Source of the DNA: an uncultured Bacilli bacterium
GTDB lineage: Bacteria; Bacillota_I; Bacilli_A; RF39; UBA660
Direction: 5' to 3'
DNA length: 64,000 nucleotides
NCBI GenBank assembly: GCA_910584165.1
Contig: CAJTZU010000003.1
Coordinates: 124,001-188,000, forward strand
Shown here: positions 9,357-17,596 of the stretch, one piece after another
Layout: each line of letters opens with the position of its first letter
Position numbering within the stretch: the first letter of the stretch is position 1
The notes under the pieces: model-generated
What the model was told of the DNA's origin: nothing
The model's input: the letters and a program-made list of their open reading frames with translations, nothing else
Databases searched by the model: none
Translations under genes and position numbers: made by a program

Positions 9357-9397
9357 ACCATAAACATTATATCATAGTAAAATGTTTATGGTATAAT
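9357..9397 (+). promoter_or_regulatory. 12-bp inverted repeat overlapping an extended -10 box
   Basis: Perfect arms ACCATAAACATT (9357-9368) and AATGTTTATGGT (9381-9392) are separated by 12 bp. The right arm runs into TGGTATAAT (9389-9397). It could be an operator or a hairpin in the promoter of the methyltransferase operon; no cognate regulator is adjacent. Confidence 0.5.
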
Positions 9398-9416
9398 AGA
9401 TAAAGAGTGTGATAGT

Positions 9417-10304
9417 ATGAAAGAAATTCCATTATTTTTAATAGAGCGATTAAAAAATCAATACGGTGAAGAATTAATGAAGGAAATTGTAAAAGGCTTC
9501 CAAAAAAAAACAGTCACTTTTAGAATAAATCATTTAAAAACAACTTTAGGAGAAATTGAAAAAGTATTGGAGGAAGAAGCAATTTTATTTCAAAAGATAT
9601 TTTGGTTTGATGATGCTTTCTTAATAGAAAATAAAACAGAAGAAGAAATTCGTTTATTAGATATTTATAAAGAAGGTAAAATTTATTTGCAGTCTTTATC
9701 TTCGATGTTACCAGTATTGTTTTTAGACTTAGAAGAGGGAATGAGCATTTTAGATATGGCAGCTGCACCAGGTGGTAAAACAACTGAGATTGCTTCTATC
9801 TATCAGGATAAAATACTAATTACTGCTTGTGAAAAAAATAAGATTAGGGCAGATAGATTACGTTATAATATAAAGAAGCAAGGTGTTAGAAGAGCAACTG
9901 TATTAGAAAGTGATGCCAGTAAATTAGATGAATATTTTTCTTTTGATAGTATTCTATTAGATGCTCCTTGTAGCGGTAGTGGTACTTTACAAAGGGAAAA
10001 TAGTAATTCTTATTTTAAAGAAGAACTAATAGAAACAACAAAAAAATTACAAAAAGTTTTATTAAAGAAAGCTGTTCAAATATTAAAGCCAGGATCCACT
10101 ATGATTTATTCTACTTGTTCCATTTTAGAAGAAGAAAATGAATTGCAGATAGAAGCCTTATTAAACGAGAAATTAGTAGAAGTGGTTCCTCTAGATTTTC
10201 CTAATGATATACCACTTCTCCCATCTAAAATATTTGGTACAGTAGTGGTAAAACCAACTTCTTTATATGAAGGATTTTTTATAGCAAAATTAAGAAAGAG
10301 GTAA
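9417..10304 (+). CDS. RsmB/NOP-family RNA (cytosine-5) methyltransferase
   Basis: Transfers methyl from S-adenosylmethionine to C5 of a cytosine in rRNA or tRNA. The SAM-binding motif DMAAAPGGKTTE is near residue 115. The two catalytic cysteines lie in DAPCSGSGT (motif IV, about 180) and YSTCSI (motif VI, about 233). At 295 residues it is short for the family: it has a small N-terminal RNA-binding part but no NusB domain, so it is not a classical RsmB. The target cytosine cannot be told from sequence. It is followed 4 bp later by rdgB in the same operon. Confidence 0.9.
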   Translation: MKEIPLFLIERLKNQYGEELMKEIVKGFQKKTVTFRINHLKTTLGEIEKVLEEEAILFQKIFWFDDAFLIENKTEEEIRLLDIYKEGKIYLQSLSSMLPVLFLDLEEGMSILDMAAAPGGKTTEIASIYQDKILITACEKNKIRADRLRYNIKKQGVRRATVLESDASKLDEYFSFDSILLDAPCSGSGTLQRENSNSYFKEELIETTKKLQKVLLKKAVQILKPGSTMIYSTCSILEEENELQIEALLNEKLVEVVPLDFPNDIPLLPSKIFGTVVVKPTSLYEGFFIAKLRKR

Positions 10305-10308
10305 TAGT

Positions 10309-10941
10309 ATGAAAATAATATTCGGTACTAGTAATAAAAGAAAAACAGAAGATATTGTGAAAGTAATAAATGAAAATCGATTTGATTTAGAAGTTTTAAC
10401 TTTAGAAGATATTGGGTGGAATTTAGCAGATATTGAAGAAGATGGTATAACATTAGAAGAAAATTCACTTATTAAGGCAAATGCTATATTAAACTTCTGC
10501 AAAAATCATTCTATCCATTATCCAATAATAACAGATGATGCAGGTCTTTTTATTAATGCGTTAGATGGTAGACCAGGAATTTATACTGCACGCTATGCAG
10601 AAGAGGAACGAATGAAAAATCCTTCTTTACCATCCTATGAGTGTGTTAATAAAGTATTACGTGAATTAGAGGGAATAGAAAATAGAAAGGCCTATTATCA
10701 ATGTGTAGTTACTTGTATGAAAGCTGATGGTAGTTTTAAGCAGAACATTGGAAGAACAGAAGGGGAAATTGCTGCTGAGATTACAGAGCCTATTATTAGA
10801 CCTTACTTTTATTCTATTTTTAACTATCAAGGTATTAATTTTAGAAATTTAAATGAAGAAAAATTAAAAGAAACTTATCGTTTTCAAGCTTTAAAACAAG
10901 CATTAGAGGAACTTTTAAAAGATGAACAAAATATGGATTAA
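10309..10941 (+). CDS. rdgB: XTP/dITP pyrophosphatase (RdgB/HAM1)
   Basis: House-cleaning enzyme that hydrolyses non-canonical purine nucleoside triphosphates (dITP, XTP) to monophosphates, preventing their incorporation. The N-terminal FGTSNKRKTED forms the phosphate-binding loop. ITDDAGLFINALDGRPGIYTARY holds the catalytic and metal-binding aspartates of the family. Length (210 residues) is normal. The C-terminal half is divergent: the family's usual FGYDP and SHR motifs are altered to IRPYFYSIFNY and YRFQAL, so activity may be modified. It sits 4 bp after the methyltransferase and 29 bp before the pentapeptide gene. Confidence 0.88.
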   Translation: MKIIFGTSNKRKTEDIVKVINENRFDLEVLTLEDIGWNLADIEEDGITLEENSLIKANAILNFCKNHSIHYPIITDDAGLFINALDGRPGIYTARYAEEERMKNPSLPSYECVNKVLRELEGIENRKAYYQCVVTCMKADGSFKQNIGRTEGEIAAEITEPIIRPYFYSIFNYQGINFRNLNEEKLKETYRFQALKQALEELLKDEQNMD

Positions 10942-10970
10942 GAGGGTAAAGATATTGATGAGGTAATAGT

Positions 10971-11600
10971 ATGAAAATAGTAAATCCTAAAATAAAAGAA
11001 TTAGAAATTGGAAATTTGCACGAAACGATTAAAACTGGTGATTTATCTTTTTTTCAATATGAAAAGGAAAGAATATTGGGGAAATATAATATTTCCGATT
11101 GTACGATAGATAGTTGTATTTTTAAAAATATTTCATTTGAAAATATTTCATTTGAAAATGTAGAGTTAGTAGATGTCATTTTTGAAAACTGTGATTTATC
11201 TAATAAATGCTTTGATAAAGAAGCTGTCATTCGAGTTATTTTTAAAAATTGTAAGATGACTGGTACAACATTTATGGATAGCAAATTAGAAAATATTCAG
11301 TTTTTAGAGTGTAGCAATAAATATGTGAATTTTGCTAGTGCAAGTATGACAAATGTTATAATAAAAGATAGTGATTTTGAAGAAACCTCCTTTCTAAGTA
11401 CTAAAATAAAAAATCTAGAATTAGACAATGTTAAATTTAAAGGTGCAGAGTTTATCGGTACTACTTTAAAAGATGTAGATTTTTCTAATTCTGATATTTA
11501 TGGAGCTAAATTTGATGTTAATTCTTTAAAAGATATGATTATTGATTCTATGCAAGCATCTGTTTTAGTGGGCCTTTTAGGAGTAAAAATAAAAGATTAA
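10971..11600 (+). CDS. Pentapeptide-repeat protein
   Basis: A 209-residue protein made of A(D/N)LXX-like pentapeptides in which Phe, Leu or Ile recurs every fifth position (CIFKN ISFEN ISFEN VELVD VIFEN CDLSN). These fold into a right-handed four-sided beta-helix. Family members include Qnr/MfpA gyrase-protecting DNA mimics and many of unknown role. The C-terminus (about 185-209) is a short hydrophobic tail that may cap a dimer. A local repeat, ISFENISFEN, comes from a direct DNA duplication near 11130-11157. The function here is not predictable. Confidence 0.85.
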   Translation: MKIVNPKIKELEIGNLHETIKTGDLSFFQYEKERILGKYNISDCTIDSCIFKNISFENISFENVELVDVIFENCDLSNKCFDKEAVIRVIFKNCKMTGTTFMDSKLENIQFLECSNKYVNFASASMTNVIIKDSDFEETSFLSTKIKNLELDNVKFKGAEFIGTTLKDVDFSNSDIYGAKFDVNSLKDMIIDSMQASVLVGLLGVKIKD

Positions 11601-11627
11601 GTTGTACTTTTGTATAGCTTTATAGTA

Positions 11628-11636
11628 TGTTATAAT
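11628..11636 (+). promoter_or_regulatory. Extended -10 promoter (TGTTATAAT)
   Basis: It lies 19 bp upstream of the CYTH gene start, with AGAAGGTGA as ribosome site between them. Confidence 0.6.
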
Positions 11637-11654
11637 GTTGTTAGAAGGTGAATT

Positions 11655-12446
11655 ATGGAGCAGTTAGAACTAGAAGTAAAAGTATTAGATATTGATGAAA
11701 AAAAGTTTATAAAGAAGTTAGAAAAGCTAGGTGCTAAAAAGATAGAAGAGTGTTATCAGTACTTATATACCTATGATTTAGCAACTATTTACGGTAGGTT
11801 TGTAGATATTTTAACACAGTTAAATCATCCTGTAAGTAATATTAAATATGAAACAGCTCTTGCTAAATTGAAATTGTTTTTCTTTGATGTTGATAATTTG
11901 CTAAAAGAAAAAGAGAAAGAAAAATTAGAAACAATAGTAGGAGAACGAAATTTATCGAATCTATTAGAGAAAGATTCTTTACTAACAATTTTAAATGATA
12001 AGAAATTAGATAAATTTTTTCAGAAATATCACAATAATGATTCGAAATGGATTAGGGTAAGAGAGACAAATGGGAAAACGACTATTGCTGTGAAACATAT
12101 TTTAGCGCCCAATTCCACTCATTTACAACAGATGAAAGAAACAGAAATCGAAGTTCCGAGTATAGAAGAAGCTAATAATTTATTAGAAGCATTAGGATTT
12201 TCTTATAAAAGCTATCAAGAGAAAAAAAGAATTACTTATTTATTAGATAAACATGAGATTGATATTGATACATGGCCTGGAATTCCAACTTATTTTGAAG
12301 TAGAGGGAAATTCATTAGAAGATTTAGAAGAATTATTATTGAAATTAGGATATTCTATGGAGGATACTGTTTCTTGTACAGCCGATAAAGTTTATGAAAG
12401 ATATGGAAAGTCACAATTTGAGAAACGTGAAATGAAATTTGAATAG
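11655..12446 (+). CDS. CYTH-domain protein (CyaB/ThTPase-type phosphohydrolase)
   Basis: CYTH proteins bind triphosphates in a tunnel and are adenylate cyclases, thiamine-triphosphatases or tripolyphosphatases. The N-terminal ELEVKV gives the signature ExExK. WIRVRET and TTIAVKH supply the paired Arg/Lys of the tunnel, and TEIEVPS and YFEVEGNS the C-terminal acidic residues. An extra helical insertion of about 80 residues (50-130) sits between strands 1 and 2, so the protein is longer than a minimal CYTH domain. It is likely cotranscribed with coaE and coaD. A triphosphatase role is more likely than cyclase, by family statistics rather than sequence. Confidence 0.82.
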   Translation: MEQLELEVKVLDIDEKKFIKKLEKLGAKKIEECYQYLYTYDLATIYGRFVDILTQLNHPVSNIKYETALAKLKLFFFDVDNLLKEKEKEKLETIVGERNLSNLLEKDSLLTILNDKKLDKFFQKYHNNDSKWIRVRETNGKTTIAVKHILAPNSTHLQQMKETEIEVPSIEEANNLLEALGFSYKSYQEKKRITYLLDKHEIDIDTWPGIPTYFEVEGNSLEDLEELLLKLGYSMEDTVSCTADKVYERYGKSQFEKREMKFE

Positions 12447-12453
12447 GTGATTT

Positions 12454-13032
12454 ATGATTATTTGTTTGGTTGGAAAAAGTGGTAGCGGAAAAAGTACAGT
12501 AGCGAATCTTTTTTGCAATTTGTCTACTTCTTTTTTACATATTGATATAGATTTAATTAGTCATAAAGTTATTAATGAAGAGGAAGTTTCTCATCATTTA
12601 TTAAAAGCATTTGGAAATACTATTTTTAAAGATGGAAAAGTGAATCGAAAAGCTCTAAGTACTATTGTTTTTCATGATAAGAAAAAAATGAAGATATTGG
12701 AAGATATTACTTGGAGTGCGATGGAAAAAGAAATTGATTCTATGATTCAATCTCATTTAGATAAAATAATTTTATTAGATTGGCAATTATTGCCTAAAAC
12801 CAAATATTTTGATATAGCTGATAGAAGAATATTAGTAGATGCTCCTTTAGAAGTTAGGAAGAAAAGAGCAATTTCTAGAGATTCCATTTCTGAAGAAAAG
12901 TTTCTGGAACGAGAGAAAGCTTCTTTAAATTTAGAAAAGTATTCTTTTGATGATATTCTTATAAATACTACGAAAGAAGAACTTCAAAAGGAGGTGTATC
13001 GAATTTATGAAGAGAGTATTATACACAGGTAG
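12454..13032 (+). CDS. coaE: Dephospho-CoA kinase
   Basis: Catalyses the last step of coenzyme A synthesis, phosphorylation of the ribose 3'-hydroxyl of dephospho-CoA. The P-loop is GKSGSGKST at residues 7-15. HIDIDLISHKV matches the family's D(A/D)D substrate region, and the LILVDAPLEVRKKR-type segment is the lid/adenine site (about 128-142). At 192 residues it is of normal length. The 3' end overlaps coaD by 26 bp and carries the coaD ribosome site. This puts the last two enzymes of the pathway in one translationally coupled unit. Confidence 0.9.
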   Translation: MIICLVGKSGSGKSTVANLFCNLSTSFLHIDIDLISHKVINEEEVSHHLLKAFGNTIFKDGKVNRKALSTIVFHDKKKMKILEDITWSAMEKEIDSMIQSHLDKIILLDWQLLPKTKYFDIADRRILVDAPLEVRKKRAISRDSISEEKFLEREKASLNLEKYSFDDILINTTKEELQKEVYRIYEESIIHR

Positions 13033-13495
13033 TTTTGATCCAATTACCAAAGGGCATATGAATATCATTTCACAGGCAAGTGAACTTTTTGATGAAGTGA
13101 TAGTAGCAGTTTTACAGAATAGTAAAAAAGTAGACTCTTTTTTTACTATTGAAGAAAGAGTTCAATTGATGAAAAAAATATATAAGAATAAAAAGAATAT
13201 TAAAATTATAATGGGAAGTGGGGCAGCAGTAGACTTGGCTTTTCAATATGAATGCAAAGCCATTATTAGAGGACTTAGAGGAATTACTGATTTTGATTAT
13301 GAAATTCAAATGGCAGGTATTAATAAAGAGATTAGTAATCATCAAATAAACACGATTTGTTTATTTGCCGATCCTAATCAACAGTATATCTCCTCTAGTA
13401 TGGTAAAAGAAATATTTTCCCTAAGGAAAAGTATTTGTAAATACGTAGATCCTATTATAGAAGAAGCAATGAAACAAAAAAATTCTAGATTCTAG
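13007..13495 (+). CDS. coaD: Phosphopantetheine adenylyltransferase
   Basis: Transfers AMP from ATP to 4'-phosphopantetheine, giving dephospho-CoA, the substrate of the overlapping coaE product. The nucleotidyltransferase signature is YTGSFDPITKGHMNII (residues 6-21, with the TKGH form of HxGH). The second motif is YISSSMVKEI (about 122-131). Length 162 is typical. A strong AAGGAGGTG site inside coaE precedes the ATG. The stop codon lies inside a bidirectional terminator. Confidence 0.96.
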   Translation: MKRVLYTGSFDPITKGHMNIISQASELFDEVIVAVLQNSKKVDSFFTIEERVQLMKKIYKNKKNIKIIMGSGAAVDLAFQYECKAIIRGLRGITDFDYEIQMAGINKEISNHQINTICLFADPNQQYISSSMVKEIFSLRKSICKYVDPIIEEAMKQKNSRF

Positions 13496-13506
13496 AATTT
13501 TTTATT
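13480..13506. terminator. Bidirectional terminator after coaD
   Basis: Arms AAATTCTAGA and TCTAGAATTT (13480-13489, 13491-13500) overlap the coaD stop codon and precede T residues. It faces the stop of the convergent XRE gene. Confidence 0.8.
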
Positions 13507-13729
13507 CATTATTAGAAGTAGAATTTTTATCTGGAACGATAGATAACAGTTCATTAGGTGTACAGTTTAAATAATTACATAGCGCTTCTATATATTTAAA
13601 AGAAATAGAAGAGGTTTCTCCTCGAATAATCCTATTTAAATTTCTAGAAGTTATATTCATTTGTTGACATAGCCAATATTTTGATTTTCCATTTCTTTTT
13701 AATATTTCTACAATATTCATTTTAATCAT
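13502..13729 (-). CDS. Small XRE-family (Cro/C1) DNA-binding protein
   Basis: A 75-residue single-domain regulator. The helix-turn-helix covers nearly all of it: NGKSKYWLCQQMNITSRNL then NRIIRGETSSISFKYIEALCNYLNCTPNELL, the Cro/C1 five-helix pattern, as in YozG-like proteins. The start is ATG 13729, preceded by AGGTGA with 6 nt spacing; the upstream TTG lacks spacing. It is convergent with coaD and has a divergent neighbour, the nitrilase gene 138 bp away, whose promoter it could regulate. No ligand domain. Confidence 0.85.
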   Translation of the reverse strand: MIKMNIVEILKRNGKSKYWLCQQMNITSRNLNRIIRGETSSISFKYIEALCNYLNCTPNELLSIVPDKNSTSNNE

Positions 13730-13840
13730 CAAGTATCACCTTCTGTATTTATTTTAAAGGATATGGAATATGAAAGTAAGATATTTGCATTACCTTTATT
13801 ATATCTATAATTGAAAAAATAGAAAATAAAATCAAAAGTG

Positions 13841-13849
13841 TGATATAGT
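13841..13849 (+). promoter_or_regulatory. Extended -10 (TGATATAGT) for the amidase gene
   Basis: A near-consensus element 18 bp upstream of the start, in the gap between divergent XRE and nitrilase genes. Confidence 0.45.
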
Positions 13850-13866
13850 AGTATTAGGGTGATATC

Positions 13867-14634
13867 ATGAAAGTTTCTTTAATCCAAATGAATTCTAATG
13901 GAAATAAAAAAAGTAATGAAAAAAAAACGATGCAATTATTAAATCAATCGATTTTGACGAATCCTGATGTGATTTGTTTATCAGAATTATTTTTATCTTG
14001 GGGCACTGATTTTGAAAACGGTTCTGTTACAAAAGACGAAATCAAAATTTATCAGAATTTTGCTAAAGAAAATAAAGTTAACCTTATTTTAGGTACAGTT
14101 GCCTTAAAACAAGAAAATTCTAATAAAACGACCAATACTTGTTTTGTTATTGATAGAAATGGTAATATTGTTAGTCAATATGATAAAATTTATATGTATA
14201 AAGTAAATAAAGAGAGTTTTCAATTCGATGAGTTAGAAGACACTGTCCCAGGAAAAGATATAGGAATCTCAACAATCGATGGAGTGAAAATAGGAATTGG
14301 TATCTGTTTTGATTTAAGATTCCCTGAGTATTTTCGAAAACTAGTGATGGCAGGCGCTCAAATTATTTTTTTACCTGCACATTTTAGAAAAGATACAGGA
14401 GAAAAGGCCTGGAATATTTTAATACCAGCACGTGCAATTGAAAATCAAGTTTATTTTTGTGCTTGTAATCAAACAGGAAAATCTTTGTGTGGAAAAACAA
14501 AGATTGTTGATTATGAAGGGAATACTTTAGAGCTTATTGAGGAAGAAGAAGGAATCATTAGTGCGAATTTAAACTTAGAAGCGCAAGCACAATTTCGAAA
14601 AGAATTACCAGTTTTAGAGCAAGTAAAATATTAA
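13867..14634 (+). CDS. Nitrilase-superfamily carbon-nitrogen hydrolase (omega-amidase type)
   Basis: Hydrolyses a non-peptide C-N bond, probably an omega-amide. The Glu-Lys-Cys triad is visible: E in CLSELFLSW (about 41), K in QYDKIYMYK (about 118), C in GIGICFDLRFPEYFR (about 150). The region PARAIENQVYFCACNQTG (about 190) is also conserved in the family. Length 255 is typical for omega-amidase/YafV-like members. The exact substrate (2-oxoglutaramate, deaminated glutathione or other) cannot be fixed. It appears monocistronic. Confidence 0.88.
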   Translation: MKVSLIQMNSNGNKKSNEKKTMQLLNQSILTNPDVICLSELFLSWGTDFENGSVTKDEIKIYQNFAKENKVNLILGTVALKQENSNKTTNTCFVIDRNGNIVSQYDKIYMYKVNKESFQFDELEDTVPGKDIGISTIDGVKIGIGICFDLRFPEYFRKLVMAGAQIIFLPAHFRKDTGEKAWNILIPARAIENQVYFCACNQTGKSLCGKTKIVDYEGNTLELIEEEEGIISANLNLEAQAQFRKELPVLEQVKY

Positions 14635-14650
14635 GAATTATAAAGAAATA

Positions 14651-14680
14651 AGAAGAAAAGAGTTATCTTTTTCTTTTTTT
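14651..14680 (+). terminator. Terminator after the amidase gene
   Basis: An imperfect hairpin of AAGAAAAGA with TCTTTTTCTT ends in a T run that directly abuts the next -10 box. Confidence 0.55.
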
Positions 14681-14688
14681 GTTATAAT
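14680..14688 (+). promoter_or_regulatory. Extended -10 (TGTTATAAT) fused to the preceding T tract
   Basis: The last T of the upstream T run is the first base of this extended -10. The start codon follows 24 bp later. Confidence 0.6.
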
Positions 14689-14712
14689 ATTATTAAAAAG
14701 AAAGGTGATTTT

Positions 14713-15168
14713 ATGAATAAACTTTATCGATTTATGTATGAAAGATATGGAATAGATGAATTATATTATTTTAATATTTATCTTTATTTTTTATTAGTAA
14801 TAGGAAATCTTTTTTTACGAATTCCTTATTTCTTTTTTGTAGAATTAACTGTTTTTATTTTTACTTTTTATCGTGTATTTTCAAAAAATAAACGTCAAAG
14901 AAAAAAAGAAAATGATTGGTATTTAAAAAGAAAAGAAACTTTTTTAAAACCTTTTCAAAATATGAAAAGAAATTGGAAAGATAGAAATGATTTTGTCTAT
15001 AAAAAATGTCATAAATGTAGGACGACTTTACGATTACCACTTCCTTCTAAAAGAGGGCTCAATCATGTTATTTGTCCAAAATGTAAGAATAAATTAAATG
15101 TATTTTGTTTTAGAAAAGAAAAAATTGAAATTATTAAAGCGAATGGTGAGAAAAGATATTATTATTAA
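14713..15168 (+). CDS. Small membrane protein with C-terminal zinc ribbon
   Basis: Unnamed family. Residues 18-58 contain two aromatic-rich transmembrane helices. A very basic stretch (60-98, KNKRQRKKE) follows, then a four-cysteine zinc ribbon CHKC...CPKC (about 100-125). The C-terminus ends in YYY. Basic linker and ribbon should be cytoplasmic and could bind nucleic acid or protein at the membrane. It has its own promoter and a T-rich region after the stop. Function unknown. Confidence 0.75.
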   Translation: MNKLYRFMYERYGIDELYYFNIYLYFLLVIGNLFLRIPYFFFVELTVFIFTFYRVFSKNKRQRKKENDWYLKRKETFLKPFQNMKRNWKDRNDFVYKKCHKCRTTLRLPLPSKRGLNHVICPKCKNKLNVFCFRKEKIEIIKANGEKRYYY

Positions 15169-15316
15169 TATTAAAAAGAATTTGAAAGAAATTCTTTTTT
15201 TTGTCAAGTTGTTGTAAGAATTAAAAATATGAAAAGAAAATGAATGTTTTCTCCCCAAAAATCTTTATTTTATGTTAAAATAAGTTATTAATGAAGTATC
15301 AATGAGGTGTAGTTTT

Positions 15317-16702
15317 ATGGTGTTTAGTAGTTTAGAATTTCTATTTATATTTCTGCCAATCTTTTTAATTCTATATTTTCCATGTAGCAGAAAAAAAAAG
15401 AATAGTTTATTGTTTCTTTTTAGTCTTATTTTTTACACATATGGAAGTATTAAAGAACCTATTTTTATTTTATTAATAGTTGGATCTGTTATTATTAATT
15501 ATTTTTTAGGGTTAAAGATAGAAAAGAGTTATTCTAAAAAATATTTAATTGTTGGGCTCATTTATAATTTTGGATGGCTATTTCTTTTTAAATATTATGG
15601 TTTCTTTTCTTTACAAATGAATCAGTTATTAAATAATTCTCTTTTTCCTACTTTTGATTTTATTTTACCGATTGGAATCAGTTTCTATACTTTTCAAACA
15701 GTTTCCTATTTAATTGATGTTTATCGAAAAGATACAAAGGCAGAGAAATCTTTTATTAAATTTGGTACTTATATTACAATGTTTCCACAGTTAATTGCTG
15801 GGCCTATTATTACTTATAAAAGTATTCGTAGGGAGTTGGATAATCGAAAGGCAGGAATTGATAATTTCTATATTGGTCTAAAATCTTTTATTATGGGATT
15901 AGGATATAAAGTATTACTTGCGAATAGAATAGGAAGTTTGTGGAATGATATTCAAGGAATCGGTTTTGAAAGTATTTCTACACCCCTAGCTTTTTTAGGA
16001 ATTATAGCTTTTTCTTTTCAAATTTATTTTGATTTCTATGGATATTCTTTAATGGCATTAGGCTTAGGAAAAATATTAGGTTTTACCATTCCTATTAATT
16101 TTGATTATCCCTACTTATCTAGAAGTATGACAGAATTTTGGAGAAGATGGCATATTACACTAGGAAGTTGGTTTAGACAGTATGTGTATATTCCATTAGG
16201 TGGAAATCGCCATGGATTATTAAAAACGCTTAGAAATCTTCTCATTGTTTGGTTATTAACGGGATTGTGGCATGGAGTTAATTGGAATTTTGTGATATGG
16301 GGACTTGTCACTTGCTTTTTCATTATGATAGAAAAACTTTGGCTAAAGAAATTTTTAGATAATCATAAAATATTTTCTAGAATTTATATGATTGCCTTAA
16401 TTCCTCTTACTTGGACAATATTTGCAGTTACAGATTTGAAGGAATTAGGAATTCTTTTTACTAGGCTATTTCCTTTTGTTAAAGGTATAAATGTATATAG
16501 TTTAGATTATGTAGAATATTTGAAATCTTATGGGTGGTTATTGTTAGTAGGTCTCTTCTTTTGTACAAGGATTCCTGATAACTTTTTAAAGAAAATAAAA
16601 AATCCAATTTTGGAAATTCTAGTTTATTTAGCGATTTTTTGGTTATCTGTTTATTGTTTATGTCGCGAAGCCAATGATCCATTTTTATATTTTAGGTTTT
16701 AA
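15317..16702 (+). CDS. MBOAT-family O-acyltransferase (PatA/AlgI-like)
   Basis: An integral membrane enzyme that passes acyl, usually acetyl, groups across the membrane for O-acylation of wall or exopolysaccharide. About ten or more helices. The MBOAT signature SMTEFWRRWHITLGSWFRQYVYIP and the second conserved histidine in LLTGLWHGVNWNFVIWG are both present, as is the substrate region FPQLIAGPI. The start is ATG 15317, after GAGGTG; the ATG at 15302 overlaps that ribosome site. The SGNH hydrolase gene begins 11 bp after the stop, so the two form a PatA/PatB-like pair for peptidoglycan or polysaccharide O-acetylation. Confidence 0.9.
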   Translation: MVFSSLEFLFIFLPIFLILYFPCSRKKKNSLLFLFSLIFYTYGSIKEPIFILLIVGSVIINYFLGLKIEKSYSKKYLIVGLIYNFGWLFLFKYYGFFSLQMNQLLNNSLFPTFDFILPIGISFYTFQTVSYLIDVYRKDTKAEKSFIKFGTYITMFPQLIAGPIITYKSIRRELDNRKAGIDNFYIGLKSFIMGLGYKVLLANRIGSLWNDIQGIGFESISTPLAFLGIIAFSFQIYFDFYGYSLMALGLGKILGFTIPINFDYPYLSRSMTEFWRRWHITLGSWFRQYVYIPLGGNRHGLLKTLRNLLIVWLLTGLWHGVNWNFVIWGLVTCFFIMIEKLWLKKFLDNHKIFSRIYMIALIPLTWTIFAVTDLKELGILFTRLFPFVKGINVYSLDYVEYLKSYGWLLLVGLFFCTRIPDNFLKKIKNPILEILVYLAIFWLSVYCLCREANDPFLYFRF

Positions 16703-16713
16703 GGAGTGTTAGT

Positions 16714-17571
16714 ATGATAAAAAAGAATAGTTTAAATTTTATTAGAGCTTTTTTATGTAGTATAGTAATTGCTTCTCCTTTTTTGATTAGACAAATTCCT
16801 TATGTAAAAGAAAAACTATCCAATGGAAAAAAAGATTATGCTTATTTAGAAGAACCAAATGATTTTCCTGAAACACCAGAGAAGCCTTCTACAGATAATA
16901 GTGCTTCTAATACTAATAATAGCAATGAAAATCCTATAGAAAAACCAGAAGAGAAAACCCTTTCTTTCGAGACTGTAACAAATAGTTATTTTGATGATGC
17001 TTTATTGATAGGGGATTCGAGGACAGTGGGTATTCAAAAATATGGAGATTTAAAAAATGCTACTTATTTTTGCGATACTGGGATGTCTATTTACAATATT
17101 TATTCTAAGAAGTTGTCTGTTTCAGGAGTAGGAAAAGTAACTTTAAAAGAATTGTTACATAAGAAACAATTTGGTAAAATATACATCATGCTTGGTATTA
17201 ATGAAATAGGGAATAATATGGATAAAAGTGCGAAAAAGTTTCAAGAGGTTGTAAAACTTTTAAGGGATAGTCAACCGAATGCAATTATTTTTATTCAAGC
17301 TAATTTACATGTTACAAAAGAAAAAAGTGAAAAAGGACCAACTTTTAATAATAGAAGAATTGATAAATATAATAGTAAATTAGCAGCTTTAGCTGATAAC
17401 AAGAATATTTTTTACTTCGATGCCAATAGTCTTTTTGATGATGCTGGTGGAAATTTAAGAAAAGATTATACTTTTGATAACACTCACATTTATGCAAAAT
17501 ACTATGTAAATTGGACGAGATATATAAAAGAACATGGAATTATAAAAACAAGTGAAGAGCAAACTATATAA
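16714..17571 (+). CDS. Membrane-anchored SGNH/GDSL esterase-transferase
   Basis: Extracytoplasmic partner of the MBOAT protein encoded 11 bp upstream. Residues 9-27 form a signal anchor, followed by a Pro/Ser/Asn-rich linker (45-85). The SGNH catalytic blocks are LIGDSRTVG (nucleophile Ser), MLGINEIGNN (Asn) and FDNTHIYAKYY (Asp/His). Such proteins take the acetyl group delivered by MBOAT and transfer it to a glycan hydroxyl (PatB) or remove it. Length 285 fits. The target could be peptidoglycan or a secreted polymer. Confidence 0.85.
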   Translation: MIKKNSLNFIRAFLCSIVIASPFLIRQIPYVKEKLSNGKKDYAYLEEPNDFPETPEKPSTDNSASNTNNSNENPIEKPEEKTLSFETVTNSYFDDALLIGDSRTVGIQKYGDLKNATYFCDTGMSIYNIYSKKLSVSGVGKVTLKELLHKKQFGKIYIMLGINEIGNNMDKSAKKFQEVVKLLRDSQPNAIIFIQANLHVTKEKSEKGPTFNNRRIDKYNSKLAALADNKNIFYFDANSLFDDAGGNLRKDYTFDNTHIYAKYYVNWTRYIKEHGIIKTSEEQTI

Positions 17572-17572
17572 A

Positions 17573-17596
17573 AAAAGAAATCTTAGGATTTCTTTT
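17573..17596. terminator. Bidirectional terminator
   Basis: Arms AAAAGAAATC and GATTTCTTTT with a TTAG loop. It serves the SGNH gene on + and the convergent gene on -, whose stop lies within it. Confidence 0.85.

Noticed and set aside
9501..9526. A8-9 run as a phase-variation tract in the methyltransferase gene
   Set aside because: The frame is intact, such A runs are common in this AT-rich DNA, and nothing else indicates slippage here.
11130..11157. Direct repeat as a mobile-element duplication
   Set aside because: The repeated ATTTCATTTGAAAAT units encode two adjacent pentapeptides within the repeat protein and need no mobile element.
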